A DNA stretch of 45,337 nucleotides from an uncultured bacterium (GTDB lineage: Bacteria > Bacillota_I > Bacilli_A > RF39 > UBA660), in NCBI GenBank assembly GCA_949296605.1, contig CASFPB010000015.1, forward strand, positions 1 to 45,337, in the 5' to 3' direction. Of this stretch, positions 17,616-27,499 are shown piece after piece. Within the stretch, counting starts at the first letter, position 1. Every line of letters begins with the position of its first letter. The notes under the pieces were generated by a model. The model was not told the origin of the DNA, did no database searches, and saw nothing but the letters and a program-made list of their open reading frames with translations. Both the position numbers and the translations under genes were made by a program.

Positions 17616-18773
17616 ATGCGAAAGTTGTTTTCAAAAATGGATATGCCATTACTTCTTTTAACAATATTTTTTATTGTGGTTGGTTTGGTTATGATTTATA
17701 GTGCTTCTAGTGTTTCTAGTGTTGTCCGTTATGGATATGAACCATATCATTTTTTTGTTCGTCAGGCTATATTCGTTTTAGTATCTTTAATTTTTTGCTT
17801 TATTTTTATATTGCGTGTTCCTACTAGAACATATCAAACACTTGCTTGGCCCGCAGTTATAATCATAATAATTTCATTAATATATCTTTTTATCAATGGT
17901 AAAATTACAAATAATGCTATTAGTTGGTATGATTTGAAGTTTTTTAGCTTGCAACCTAGTGAATTTGCTAAATCAATTTTAATTGTTTTTTCAGCGGTTT
18001 ATTATAATAAACTATATTATCGTAAAGTTAAAAATATATATTCATATTTAATTCCTCTAGGTTTTGGTGTAATTATTGCAGGTTTAGTTGCTATGCAACC
18101 AGATCTAGGTAGTGCTGCAATTATTGGTGGTATTGTTTTTTTGACTTTTATAAGTATTCCTATTGTTCAAAATAATTTATTAAAATTTATAAAAATTTTT
18201 GCAATTGCCGTTGTCTTAGGAATAGTTGTTATTTTATATTCTGGAAATGGTATTTTAAATAGTATGCAAATGGATAGATTAACTTTTCAAAATCCATGTT
18301 CAAGATATACTGAAACTACTGGATATCAAGTTTGTAATGGTTTCATTGCAATTAATAATGGTGGATTATTTGGAGTTGGATTGGGTAATTCAACACAAAA
18401 ATATTTGTATTTGCCAGAAAGTCATACAGATTTTATTTATCCAATAATAGTTGAGGAGTTAGGTCTTATATTTGGTATATTTATTATTGTTGCTTATTTT
18501 ATTATGTTAATGCGTATTTTAAAAATTGCTAGAAATTCTGAAAATTTAAGATGTTCAGTTATTGCTTATGGAACATTTTGGTTTTTGACTTTGCATATTT
18601 TAATTAATTTATTAGGGGTTTTAGCATTAATTCCTTTAACTGGAGTTCCATTACCTTTATTAAGCTATGGAGGAAGTTTTACAGTAAATATTATTATAAT
18701 GTTATTTTTAGTTCAAAGAGTAAAAATAGAAAACGAAATAAATAAAACTAAAAGAGAAATTAAAGCATTATAA
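17616..18773 (+). CDS. SEDS peptidoglycan polymerase, FtsW/SpoVE/RodA family
   Basis: 385 aa with about ten membrane helices. SEDS landmarks: VMIYSASS at the first helix, SLQPSEFAKS in the loop after helix 4, AMQPDLGSA, the ESHTDFIYPIIVEELG loop with the conserved Asp, and GVPLPLLSYGGS near the end. SEDS proteins polymerise lipid II together with a class B PBP. The sequence favours FtsW/SpoVE over RodA but I cannot separate these with confidence. ATAGGAGA precedes the ATG. No partner PBP is adjacent. Confidence 0.85.
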   Translation: MRKLFSKMDMPLLLLTIFFIVVGLVMIYSASSVSSVVRYGYEPYHFFVRQAIFVLVSLIFCFIFILRVPTRTYQTLAWPAVIIIIISLIYLFINGKITNNAISWYDLKFFSLQPSEFAKSILIVFSAVYYNKLYYRKVKNIYSYLIPLGFGVIIAGLVAMQPDLGSAAIIGGIVFLTFISIPIVQNNLLKFIKIFAIAVVLGIVVILYSGNGILNSMQMDRLTFQNPCSRYTETTGYQVCNGFIAINNGGLFGVGLGNSTQKYLYLPESHTDFIYPIIVEELGLIFGIFIIVAYFIMLMRILKIARNSENLRCSVIAYGTFWFLTLHILINLLGVLALIPLTGVPLPLLSYGGSFTVNIIIMLFLVQRVKIENEINKTKREIKAL

Positions 18774-18777
18774 AATA

Positions 18778-18806
18778 TTGTTTTAGAACATGTAATTTGT
18801 TATAAT
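18778..18806 (+). promoter_or_regulatory. Promoter of the essC-yukD unit
   Basis: TTGTTT (18778-18783), 17-base spacer, TATAAT (18801-18806), 30 bases before the ATG at 18836. Confidence 0.65.
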
Positions 18807-18835
18807 ATTAGTGTATAAAGAGTAGGTTGAATAGT

Positions 18836-21800
18836 ATGAAAATATTTTTAATAGATAACAATCAGATTATAAAATATATTTTGCCATTAAAAGTAGATGA
18901 CTCTTTTTTAATTAACTATAATAGTTCAACCTTTAAGTCTATTGTTTCATTTGTAGGAAGTAATAATAGATGGTACTTAAAAAGTAATGGTAATACTAAT
19001 ATAATTGATGAATATGAAGAAATTGATTCAGTTTTAATTGAACCTTATTGTAAATATACATTAAAAGTAGTTGGTAAATCTAAAAATATTGAAATATTTG
19101 TATTGCCTATAAAAGAAAAATTATTTAGATTGGATTTTAGAGGATTAAATAATTTTTCTGTTGGTAGAAAAGAAAATTGTAGTATTTTTTATAATTCTAA
19201 TGAAGTTGCTGAATTAGAAGCGACATTTAAAATTATTAATGAAGAGTGGTATGTTACTAGTGGAAGTGATAGCAACTATAAAGTATTTGTAAATAATTTT
19301 AGAGAAAATATTAAGAAATTAAAATCTGGTGACATTATATTTTTAGGTGGGATAAAAATAGTTTGGATGCAATCTTTTATTTATATAAATAATCCTAAAA
19401 ATTCTTTAAAAATTACTGGGATGCGTTTGGTAGCGGATGCTAGTGATAATCCACTTGTTTTAGATCCAGTTAGTGAAGAAGATAAACATGTAGAACTTTA
19501 TAAAAAAGAAAATTATTTTGTTCATTATCCAATAATAAGGGAAAAGGTTGTTAATGAGGAGTTTTCTGTTGATGCTCCCCCAAATGAAGAAAAAGATAAT
19601 TCAATGCCTTTTATACTTACTATGGGAACTTCTTTAATTATGTTATCTTCATCTTTTATGATGCTTTATAATGTTTCTTATGGTTTAAATCAAGGTAGAA
19701 GTGTTGTTCAATTGGTTCCACAGATTGTAATGTGTGTGTGTATGGTTTTAGGTAGTCTTGTTTTTCCAAGGATTACTCGAGCATATCAAAAACATAAACG
19801 TAAGAAAAGAGAGAAATTAAGAAAAGAAAAATATACAGAATATTTAACTGAAAAAGATAGAGAATTACAAATCAAAGTTAAAAATCAATTGCGAGTTTTA
19901 AATGAAAATTACTTGAATTCTGATAATTGCTTAGTAGCTTTACAAATGAAAAATCGTAATTTTTGGTGGTGCCAATATAATGATGATGAATTTTTATCAA
20001 TTAGAGTTGGAATAGGGAGAAAAGATTTTAATGTTTCTATTAAAGCTCCTGAAAAACATTTTACTTTAGATGAAGATGAAATATTTAACAATTCCTGTGC
20101 TATTAAAGACAAATATAAATATGTTGATGGGGCTCCAATTACTGTATCATTAAAAAAGAGTAATGTAACTTCGCTAATTTGTAAAACTGTAAATAGGGTT
20201 AAATTTGTAAATGAACTTATAACTCAATTAATAATTACTCATAGTTCTATTGATTTAAAAATTGCTTTATTTACAAAAAATGAAAATATTCAAAGATGGG
20301 ACTTTATTAAATATATTCCTCATGTATTTACTGATGAAAAAGATATAAGATTGTTTGCTTGTAATGATAATGAAGCAAAATATGTATCTAATTATTTGGA
20401 AGAAGTAATAAAGTTTAGAAAAGAACAAAAAGAAGAAAATAATAGTAAAGATGTTGTTCCTATGCCATATTTTTTAGTTATTACTGATGATTATTCAAAT
20501 AAAAGAAATATTGGATTTTTTGAAGATTTTATTAATAAAGATTTAAATAGCTTAGGTTTTTCTTTATTAGTAATAGATGATGATTTAAAAAATGTTCCAT
20601 CATCAAGTAATACTTTTATAGAAGTTAGAGAAAAAGATGGGGTAATTTTAGAACGTCAAACAGGATTAAATGAGCAAACAATATTTTATATTGAAAAACA
20701 AAAAAATGAATTAGATATGGATGCTATTGCATTTAATTTAGCGAATATTCCTGTAATGACTAAAGATGGAGCATCAGTATTGCCAAAATCTCTTGATTTT
20801 TTAGATATGTTTAATGTATCAAGAATTGAACAATTAAATATTTTAAATAGATGGAAAATAAATGATCCGGTATTAAGTCTAGATACAGTTGTGGGGGTTC
20901 ATCCTAATGGGGAAGATTTTAAATTGGATTTACATGAAAAATTTCATGGGCCACACGGATTAATTGCTGGTTCAACTGGTAGTGGTAAATCAGAATTCAT
21001 TATAACTTATATTCTTTCAATGGCTATTAATTATCATCCTTATGAGGTGCAATTTGTATTAATTGACTATAAAGGTGGAGGTTTAGCTGGGGCTTTTGAA
21101 AATAAAGAAAGTGGAGTAAAAATCCCACATTTAGCTGGAACTATTACTAACTTGGATAATCATGAACTTAATAGAAGTTTAATATCAATTCAAAGTGAAT
21201 TAACTAGAAGACAAAAAATATTTAATGAAACACGTGAAAGTTTAAAAGAAGGAACTATTGATATTTATAAATATCAAAAGTTATATAGAGAGGGAATTGT
21301 TAAAAAACCTTTATCTCACTTATTTATAATTTGTGATGAATTTGCTGAATTAAAGCAACAACAACCTGATTTTATGCAACAATTAATAAGTACTTCTCGT
21401 ATAGGTCGTTCTTTGGGTGTTCATTTAATACTTGCTACACAAAAGCCTTCGGGAATAGTTAATGATCAAATTTGGGCAAACTCTAGATTTAAAATTTGTC
21501 TTAAAGTTCAAGATAAATCAGATAGTATGGAAATGTTAAAAAGGCCTGAAGCAGCATCTATTAAAGAAACTGGTAGATTTTATCTACAAGTTGGATATGA
21601 TGAATTGTTTGAAATTGGTCAATCAGGATGGTCTGGTGCTAAATATATTCCATCTGATAAAATACTAAAAAAGGTTGATGAATCAATTGATTTTATTAAT
21701 AACGTTGGTTATACAATAAAAAGTGCTAAGGATGAACCAAAAGATAAAACTCCTAAAAAAGATTATGGAGATCAATTAACTAATATTGTTAGATACATTT

Positions 21801-23353
21801 CTGATTTAGGTAAAAAAGAACATATTACTATTTCTAAATTATGGCTTGATTCTATACCTGAGGTAATTTATGTTGATGATGTTAAGAAAAAATATAACTA
21901 TAAACCTGTGCCTTATTTTATAGATCCAGTAATTGGTGAATATGATGATCCTGTTAATCAAGTTCAAGGTTTATTAAGTATTGATTTATCTAAAAATGGT
22001 AATTTAATTATATATGGTATACCTGGTAGTGGTAAAGAAAACTTAATTGTTAATATTATTAGATCAATTACTATGGATCATACACCTGATGAAGTAAATA
22101 TTTACATTTTAGATTGTGGTTCAGAAATGTTAAAAATATTTTCTAATTTTCCTCATGTTGGTGAGGTTGTAACTGTTGAAAATAATGAAAAAATACAAGA
22201 TTTAATTAAAATGATTTCTGATGAAATTGCTAGAAGAAAAGACTTATTTGCTGATTATGCCGGAGATTATAATGATTATAATGAGTATAGCGGTAAGAAA
22301 ATGCCATTAATGTTAATAATAGTTAATAATTTTGATTCATTTGTTGAATCTTATGATGATGAAAGTCAAGAAATGGCAACATTATTTAGAGATGGTTATA
22401 AGTATGGAATTGTTTTTGTTGTAACTGCTATTTCGACATCTGTTGTTAGAAGTAAAACACTTGCTTATTTTAATAATAAAATTTGTTTGCAACTTTCTGA
22501 TGAAACTGATTATAGAATGATTTTAAATGCTCCAAAACAAGTTGTTCCAGCTGATTATTTTGGTAGAGGGCTTGTATTAAAGGATGATGTTGCTTATGAA
22601 TTTCAAACTGGAACTTATACTAAGATTCAAAATTATACTAATGAACTTAGAAATTTAGGAATTAATTTAAAAGAAAAATATAATACCAAAGTTAGTAAAA
22701 TTCCTTCTGTTCCTGATAGAGTATATGTAAGTATGTTGTTTAATAATTATAATGGTTTAAATAGTATTCCTGTTGGATTTAATATGAAGACTAAAAAAGT
22801 TAGCTATATAACTAAGCAAAATACTAAACCATATGTTATTTCATATACGAATTTGGATGATAATAAGTTAAGTTTCTTAAATGCATTTATTAAAATGCTA
22901 GCTAGTAAAAACATGGTTTATATTTTAGATTTTAAATCTATGATTAAAAATACATTTGATAATGTTGAAGTAATGACTAATAATTTTCAAAACTTCATTA
23001 ATAATTATGCCGGAATTGATAGTTATACAATAGTTTTAGGTGTTGGAGTTATAAAAGAAACATTTAGTAATAATGATTATAATTTAGTTACTGATTTCAT
23101 AAGTAAGAAGTGTAAAAATGTAATAATATTTGATAGTATAGATGATTTAAATCAAGTTAGATTAGATATTACTTATGATAAAAATAATGCTTTATGGTTA
23201 GGGGAAGGAGTTAGCAATCAAATAACTATTCATTCTCCAAATATTAGTTATAATGATAAAAAGATTAAATTTGAACATATTGCTTACAAAATAAATGGAG
23301 AATCTTATGAGATTATTCGTTATATGTTAGATGATGGTGATAAAAATGAATAA
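18836..23353 (+). CDS. essC: Type VII secretion ATPase EssC (FtsK/SpoIIIE family)
   Basis: 1505 aa. An N-terminal FHA-like region (residues about 1-185; FSVGRKENCSIFY resembles an FHA strand) leads to two membrane helices (about 258-280 and 290-312) and three FtsK/SpoIIIE-type modules. D1 has a complete Walker A, GSTGSGKS (712-719), a Walker B region (LFIICDEFAEL) and VHLILATQKPSG. D2 has GIPGSGKE (1061-1068). The last module has no Walker A and looks inactive, as in known EssC. It drives export of WXG100/LXG substrates. The ATG at 18836 is preferred to TTG 18827. EsxA, EsaA, EssA and EssB genes are not in the window. Confidence 0.92.
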   Translation: MKIFLIDNNQIIKYILPLKVDDSFLINYNSSTFKSIVSFVGSNNRWYLKSNGNTNIIDEYEEIDSVLIEPYCKYTLKVVGKSKNIEIFVLPIKEKLFRLDFRGLNNFSVGRKENCSIFYNSNEVAELEATFKIINEEWYVTSGSDSNYKVFVNNFRENIKKLKSGDIIFLGGIKIVWMQSFIYINNPKNSLKITGMRLVADASDNPLVLDPVSEEDKHVELYKKENYFVHYPIIREKVVNEEFSVDAPPNEEKDNSMPFILTMGTSLIMLSSSFMMLYNVSYGLNQGRSVVQLVPQIVMCVCMVLGSLVFPRITRAYQKHKRKKREKLRKEKYTEYLTEKDRELQIKVKNQLRVLNENYLNSDNCLVALQMKNRNFWWCQYNDDEFLSIRVGIGRKDFNVSIKAPEKHFTLDEDEIFNNSCAIKDKYKYVDGAPITVSLKKSNVTSLICKTVNRVKFVNELITQLIITHSSIDLKIALFTKNENIQRWDFIKYIPHVFTDEKDIRLFACNDNEAKYVSNYLEEVIKFRKEQKEENNSKDVVPMPYFLVITDDYSNKRNIGFFEDFINKDLNSLGFSLLVIDDDLKNVPSSSNTFIEVREKDGVILERQTGLNEQTIFYIEKQKNELDMDAIAFNLANIPVMTKDGASVLPKSLDFLDMFNVSRIEQLNILNRWKINDPVLSLDTVVGVHPNGEDFKLDLHEKFHGPHGLIAGSTGSGKSEFIITYILSMAINYHPYEVQFVLIDYKGGGLAGAFENKESGVKIPHLAGTITNLDNHELNRSLISIQSELTRRQKIFNETRESLKEGTIDIYKYQKLYREGIVKKPLSHLFIICDEFAELKQQQPDFMQQLISTSRIGRSLGVHLILATQKPSGIVNDQIWANSRFKICLKVQDKSDSMEMLKRPEAASIKETGRFYLQVGYDELFEIGQSGWSGAKYIPSDKILKKVDESIDFINNVGYTIKSAKDEPKDKTPKKDYGDQLTNIVRYISDLGKKEHITISKLWLDSIPEVIYVDDVKKKYNYKPVPYFIDPVIGEYDDPVNQVQGLLSIDLSKNGNLIIYGIPGSGKENLIVNIIRSITMDHTPDEVNIYILDCGSEMLKIFSNFPHVGEVVTVENNEKIQDLIKMISDEIARRKDLFADYAGDYNDYNEYSGKKMPLMLIIVNNFDSFVESYDDESQEMATLFRDGYKYGIVFVVTAISTSVVRSKTLAYFNNKICLQLSDETDYRMILNAPKQVVPADYFGRGLVLKDDVAYEFQTGTYTKIQNYTNELRNLGINLKEKYNTKVSKIPSVPDRVYVSMLFNNYNGLNSIPVGFNMKTKKVSYITKQNTKPYVISYTNLDDNKLSFLNAFIKMLASKNMVYILDFKSMIKNTFDNVEVMTNNFQNFINNYAGIDSYTIVLGVGVIKETFSNNDYNLVTDFISKKCKNVIIFDSIDDLNQVRLDITYDKNNALWLGEGVSNQITIHSPNISYNDKKIKFEHIAYKINGESYEIIRYMLDDGDKNE

Positions 23354-23600
23354 TAAAATTCTTATTAAATTGTTAGTCTTAGAAATGGATGAAACATATG
23401 ATATTTTTATTCCCATAAATGTTAGAGTAGGAACCATATTAAATCTAATTAATCAAGTATTATATGATATTTCTGATGGTATTTATGAAATAAAAAATAA
23501 TCGGAATTTATATAATATAGTTGATGCTAATCCTTATCCATTAAATAAATTAGTTAGAGAAACTAATATTAGAAATGGAAGCTCTGTTATAATTATTTAA
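23346..23600 (+). CDS. YukD/EsaB-like ubiquitin-fold protein
   Basis: 84 aa from ATG 23346, overlapping essC by 8 bases; GGTGA lies just upstream. It is a small beta-grasp protein in the position of YukD/EsaB, with a YDIFIPINVRVGTILNLI segment matching the YukD pattern of a strand, Pro, then helix. EsaB is a cytosolic regulator or accessory of type VII secretion. A hairpin follows at 23608-23643. Confidence 0.75.
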   Translation: MNNKILIKLLVLEMDETYDIFIPINVRVGTILNLINQVLYDISDGIYEIKNNRNLYNIVDANPYPLNKLVRETNIRNGSSVIII

Positions 23601-23607
23601 AGTAAGT

Positions 23608-23643
23608 AATAACCAATAATTGTCTTGTTAATTATTGGTTATT
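23608..23643 (+). terminator. Terminator after the essC-yukD unit
   Basis: 14-bp stem 23608-23621/23630-23643 (AATAACCAATAATT and its complement), followed by a T-rich but interrupted stretch. Confidence 0.65.
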
Positions 23644-23687
23644 TATTTTATTTATATATGAGCATAATATATGTAGATGGTGGTTAA

Positions 23688-24665
23688 ATGAAAAAATTAA
23701 AAATATTATTATTAGGTTTATTATTATTATTATTACCAATAAATGCATTAGCGTATTCAGATTATATTATTCCAGGTGGAGAAACATTAGGTATAGAAAT
23801 AAAAAGCGATGGGATAATGGTAATTGGATTTTATCCCATAAAGGGTAAATATAATAAAGGAACTCCTTTAATAAAAACGGGTGATTATATAATTGAAGTT
23901 GAAGGAATAGACGTTGAAAGCGTTGATGATTTAACAAAAGTTATTGAAGATAATATTGATAAAGGATATGTAAATGTAACTTATAGAAGAAAAAATAAAG
24001 CATCTACAAGTAAGCTTGAATTAATAAAAGATGATGGAATATATAAAACAGGATTATATGTTAAAGATTCAATTACAGGTATTGGAACACTTTCTTATAT
24101 CGATCCTGAGACTAAGGTTTTTGGTGCTTTAGGTCATGAAATTGTTGAATCAAGCACAAATAGTATTGTTGAAATAAAAAGTGGAACAATATTTAGAAAT
24201 TATATAACAGGAATAGAAAAAAGTTCTAATGGAATTCCTGGTAGTAAAAATGCAAAATTTTATTATGATACAACTTATGGAAAAATATTAAAAAATACTA
24301 ATGTTGGAATCTATGGAATATATGAGGATACATTTCCAGATAAAGAATTATTAAAAGTTGCTGAGGCTGATGAAGTAAAAATAGGTAGTGCTAAAATACA
24401 AACCGTGTTAGATGGTGAAAATGTTGATGAATATAAAATAAATATTACTGCTATTAATGAAAATGCTAGTATAAAAAATATATCATTTAGCATTGATGAT
24501 GAAAGCTTATTAGAAAAAACTGGGGGAGTAGTCCAAGGGATGAGTGGATCTCCAATAATACAAGATAATAAAATAATTGGTGTAGTAACTCATGTAGTAA
24601 TTGATAATCCAACAACAGGATATGGAATATTTATTACAACAATGTTAGAAGAAGGTGAAAAATAA
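23688..24665 (+). CDS. spoIVB: SpoIVB-type serine peptidase (S55)
   Basis: 325 aa, shorter than B. subtilis SpoIVB (about 425). A signal peptide or anchor (1-22) is followed by a PDZ domain (about 35-105) and an S55 domain: GALGHE with His150, and QGMSGSPI with Ser288, then IIGVVTHVV and the PTTGYGIFI end. In spore formers SpoIVB is secreted from the forespore and triggers pro-sigma-K processing. CATAATA at 23663-23669 resembles a sigma-F/G -10 element (inference). Its shortness comes mainly from the N-terminal region. Confidence 0.9.
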   Translation: MKKLKILLLGLLLLLLPINALAYSDYIIPGGETLGIEIKSDGIMVIGFYPIKGKYNKGTPLIKTGDYIIEVEGIDVESVDDLTKVIEDNIDKGYVNVTYRRKNKASTSKLELIKDDGIYKTGLYVKDSITGIGTLSYIDPETKVFGALGHEIVESSTNSIVEIKSGTIFRNYITGIEKSSNGIPGSKNAKFYYDTTYGKILKNTNVGIYGIYEDTFPDKELLKVAEADEVKIGSAKIQTVLDGENVDEYKINITAINENASIKNISFSIDDESLLEKTGGVVQGMSGSPIIQDNKIIGVVTHVVIDNPTTGYGIFITTMLEEGEK

Positions 24666-24670
24666 AATTT

Positions 24671-24698
24671 AAACTAGGGAAGTATTCCTTAGTTTTTT
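24671..24698 (+). terminator. Terminator after spoIVB
   Basis: AAACTAGGGAA (24671-24681) pairs with TTCCTTAGTTT (24685-24695), including G-T pairing, followed by T residues. Confidence 0.7.
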
Positions 24699-24713
24699 AA
24701 TGAGTTTAAAAAT

Positions 24714-25622
24714 ATGTTATTTCATGGTATATTTAATATGGTGATAATTTTGAACATAGTGGATAAAATTCCTTTAGATAAAAATATAAAATTGTATAGA
24801 GTTATTCAAAATATAATATGTCCGAATATAATTAATGGTAAAAAATATAAAGATATTAAATTAAAAGATATTGATTTGAGAATTTTTGATCCTAATAATA
24901 ATTTAAAAATTATAATATATATTCATGGTGGAGGATGGGTATCAGGTAATTTAGATACTCATAGCAATATTTGTTATGAATTAGCAAAAAAGTTAAATAG
25001 AAAAGTAATTTCAATTGGTTATAGATTAGCTCCTGAATATCCATTTCCAACTGGTTTAAATGATTGTTATATGGTAATTAAAAATATAATGGAAAATATA
25101 GATAAACTAAACATAAAATGTAAAGATGTAATAATTATGGGGGATTCTGCTGGTGCAAATTTAGCTATGGCTGTAAGTTTAATGGGGTTACATAATAAAA
25201 CATTTAGAGTGGGTAAAATAATTATGATTTATCCAACTACTCAAACAGATTATAGCAAAAATTCAATTTATAAATCCCTTTTTTATAATGATAATAAAGG
25301 GTTTCTTACAAGAAAATATTTAGAAAATTGGACAAATATGTATTTACCAGATGAAAAAAATAAAAATAATCAATATGTTAATCTAATGAAAGCTAAAAGA
25401 TTGTTTGGATTACCTAAAACTTTAATAGTAACTGGAACTAATGATCCACTACATGATGAAGGTATTGCGTTTGTAAAAAAATTAAAAAGACATTTAGTAT
25501 GTGTTCAAAACTATGATTTAAAAAATGCTACTCATGGATTTTTTTCTAATATAATTGATAAAAAATGGACTGATAAAACCATAGAATTAATAAAAAGATT
25601 TACAGGTGATAAAATTGAGTAA
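24714..25622 (+). CDS. Alpha/beta hydrolase, hormone-sensitive-lipase-like esterase
   Basis: 302 aa. HSL-family features: the oxyanion motif IHGGGW, the nucleophile Ser in GDSAGAN, an Asp in TNDPLHDEG and the His in THGF, so the triad is complete. Expected activity is hydrolysis of short-chain esters. The start is uncertain: ATG 24714, ATG 24738 or TTG 24750 (with GGTGAT just upstream) would all keep the domain. First gene of a tightly packed four-gene operon. Confidence 0.85.
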   Translation: MLFHGIFNMVIILNIVDKIPLDKNIKLYRVIQNIICPNIINGKKYKDIKLKDIDLRIFDPNNNLKIIIYIHGGGWVSGNLDTHSNICYELAKKLNRKVISIGYRLAPEYPFPTGLNDCYMVIKNIMENIDKLNIKCKDVIIMGDSAGANLAMAVSLMGLHNKTFRVGKIIMIYPTTQTDYSKNSIYKSLFYNDNKGFLTRKYLENWTNMYLPDEKNKNNQYVNLMKAKRLFGLPKTLIVTGTNDPLHDEGIAFVKKLKRHLVCVQNYDLKNATHGFFSNIIDKKWTDKTIELIKRFTGDKIE

Positions 25623-26847
25623 ATGGTATAGATTAGATAATGCTGCTAAGATATTTCCTCCTTCTAAAAATAAATACGATGCTAAAATATTTAGATTTAG
25701 TGTTAGTTTAAAAGAAAATATTGATAAAAATATATTAGAATCTGCTCTAAAAATAACGTTAGAAGAATATCCTATATTTAAATCAATATTAAAAAAAGGC
25801 TTTTTTTGGTATTATTTAGAAGAAGCAAATATAAAACCGGTAGTTGTTGAAGAGCATTTAAGACCATGTAGCGCATTTGATAATGGTAATTTATTTCAAG
25901 TGACATATTATAAAAAAAGAATCAATTTAGAAGTAAATCATGCTCTAACTGATGGGACTGGAACTTTAACTTTTTTAAAAAGTTTAACTGCCAATTATAT
26001 AAATATCAAATATAAAATAAAAAATAAAGAAGTAATAAATACTGCAAGTGCTAAAGAAAGTAGCAATGATTCATTTAAAAAATTTAAAACAGGTAAAGTA
26101 AAAAAAGTTGTCGGAAGTAATAAATTGGCATATCAAATTAAAGATGAAAAATTTGCAGAAAATAATTTAAAAATAATTGAAGGGATTGCTAGTGTTAGTG
26201 ATATTTTAAAACTAAGTAAAAGCTATAATGTTACTTTGACTGTGTATTTAACTAGTGTATTAATAAAAAGCATTGGGGAATCTATGGATATAAAAGAAAG
26301 AAAAAAGCCTATAGTTATAGCTATACCAGTTAATCTAAGAAATTATTATCCATCATATACTGTAAGAAATTTTTTTAATGCAGTAAATATAACCTATAAA
26401 TATAATGGGGAAGATTTAAGTGAAATAGTAAAAGTAGTAAATGAGGAATTTAAAAGAAATTTAAATAAAGAAAATGTAAAAAATAAAATGAATAATATGG
26501 CAATTTTAGAAGACATATTTATTTTAAGATTAATTCCAATATTTATTAAAGATTTTATTTTAAGATATGCATATAGATGGACAGATTTTTATCAAACAAT
26601 GACTTTATCAAATATAGGTATAATAAACGTTCCTAAAATTTATCAAGATTATATTGATTATTTTGATGTATTTATTAGTACGTCTAAAATACAAATTTGT
26701 ATGTGTAGTTATTTAGATAAATTATTATTAAGTTTTTCATCACAATTTATTAATAGTGAAATAGAAAAAAATTTTTTTAGATATTTGGTAAATGAAGGAG
26801 TAAATATAACTATAAACACTAATAAGTTAGGAGAAGAAAATGAGTAA
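25615..26847 (+). CDS. Condensation/alcohol-acetyltransferase-like acyltransferase
   Basis: 410 aa from TTG 25615 (AGGTGA upstream), overlapping the esterase by 8 bases. It has the CoA-dependent acyltransferase fold: the active-site motif NHALTDGTGTL (HxxxDG) near residue 110 and a second-half segment VAIPVNLRNYYPS matching the floor-loop region. The opening WYRLDNAAKIFPP is typical of uncharacterised Bacillota homologues of alcohol acetyltransferases. Substrates are unknown; an acyl-CoA or carrier-bound acyl donor is likely. Confidence 0.78.
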   Translation: MSKWYRLDNAAKIFPPSKNKYDAKIFRFSVSLKENIDKNILESALKITLEEYPIFKSILKKGFFWYYLEEANIKPVVVEEHLRPCSAFDNGNLFQVTYYKKRINLEVNHALTDGTGTLTFLKSLTANYINIKYKIKNKEVINTASAKESSNDSFKKFKTGKVKKVVGSNKLAYQIKDEKFAENNLKIIEGIASVSDILKLSKSYNVTLTVYLTSVLIKSIGESMDIKERKKPIVIAIPVNLRNYYPSYTVRNFFNAVNITYKYNGEDLSEIVKVVNEEFKRNLNKENVKNKMNNMAILEDIFILRLIPIFIKDFILRYAYRWTDFYQTMTLSNIGIINVPKIYQDYIDYFDVFISTSKIQICMCSYLDKLLLSFSSQFINSEIEKNFFRYLVNEGVNITINTNKLGEENE

Positions 26848-27499
26848 ATGTTTAAAATGTAAAGTAGATATTGAAAGTAGTTCTAAAATATGTCCATTAT
26901 GTAATACTCCAATATTAGTAGAAAATACGTGTGATATCTTTCCTAAAATAGAATATAATTATAAAAATCATGATTTGCTGTATAATGTGATAAAGGTTTG
27001 TTCAATAATTGCAATCCTTATTAGTTTATTTATAAATTGGACAGTAAGTAAAAAAATTTCATGGTCATTATTTGTAATATTAGGAATTATTTGTTTTTGG
27101 CTAACTTTATTGACGGCTTTAAAGGGAAGAAAACATTTTATGAAAATGTTATTTACAGAAATAATTTTAATAATAATTTTATCATGTATTTGGGATTTAT
27201 GGACAGGATTTAAAATGTGGAGTATAAATTATTGTTTACCTTTTTTATGTAGTATTTATACGGTAGCTATTTTAATAATGCGATTATTTAGAAAAAAATT
27301 AGCTCGGGAATTTATATTTTATGCTACTATTAACTCTATGATTGGTTTAGTTCCAGGAATTTTATTAATATTAGATAAGGTAACAGTTTACTGGCCAAGT
27401 TTTATTTCAGTAATAATAAGTATAATAATTTTAGCATTTTTATTTGTATTTAATAAAAGACAAGTTAAAAATGAATTAGAAAGGAGATTTCATATATAA
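26840..27499 (+). CDS. Zinc-ribbon membrane protein, DUF6320-like
   Basis: 219 aa. An N-terminal zinc ribbon (CLKCKVDI....KICPLCNTPI, four Cys) is followed by six membrane helices from residue about 50. This is the layout of DUF6320 proteins, which I recall next to the same esterase and acyltransferase families. AGGAG precedes the ATG, which lies inside the acyltransferase gene (8-base overlap). Function unknown; it may act with the two enzymes at the membrane. Confidence 0.72.
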   Translation: MSKCLKCKVDIESSSKICPLCNTPILVENTCDIFPKIEYNYKNHDLLYNVIKVCSIIAILISLFINWTVSKKISWSLFVILGIICFWLTLLTALKGRKHFMKMLFTEIILIIILSCIWDLWTGFKMWSINYCLPFLCSIYTVAILIMRLFRKKLAREFIFYATINSMIGLVPGILLILDKVTVYWPSFISVIISIIILAFLFVFNKRQVKNELERRFHI

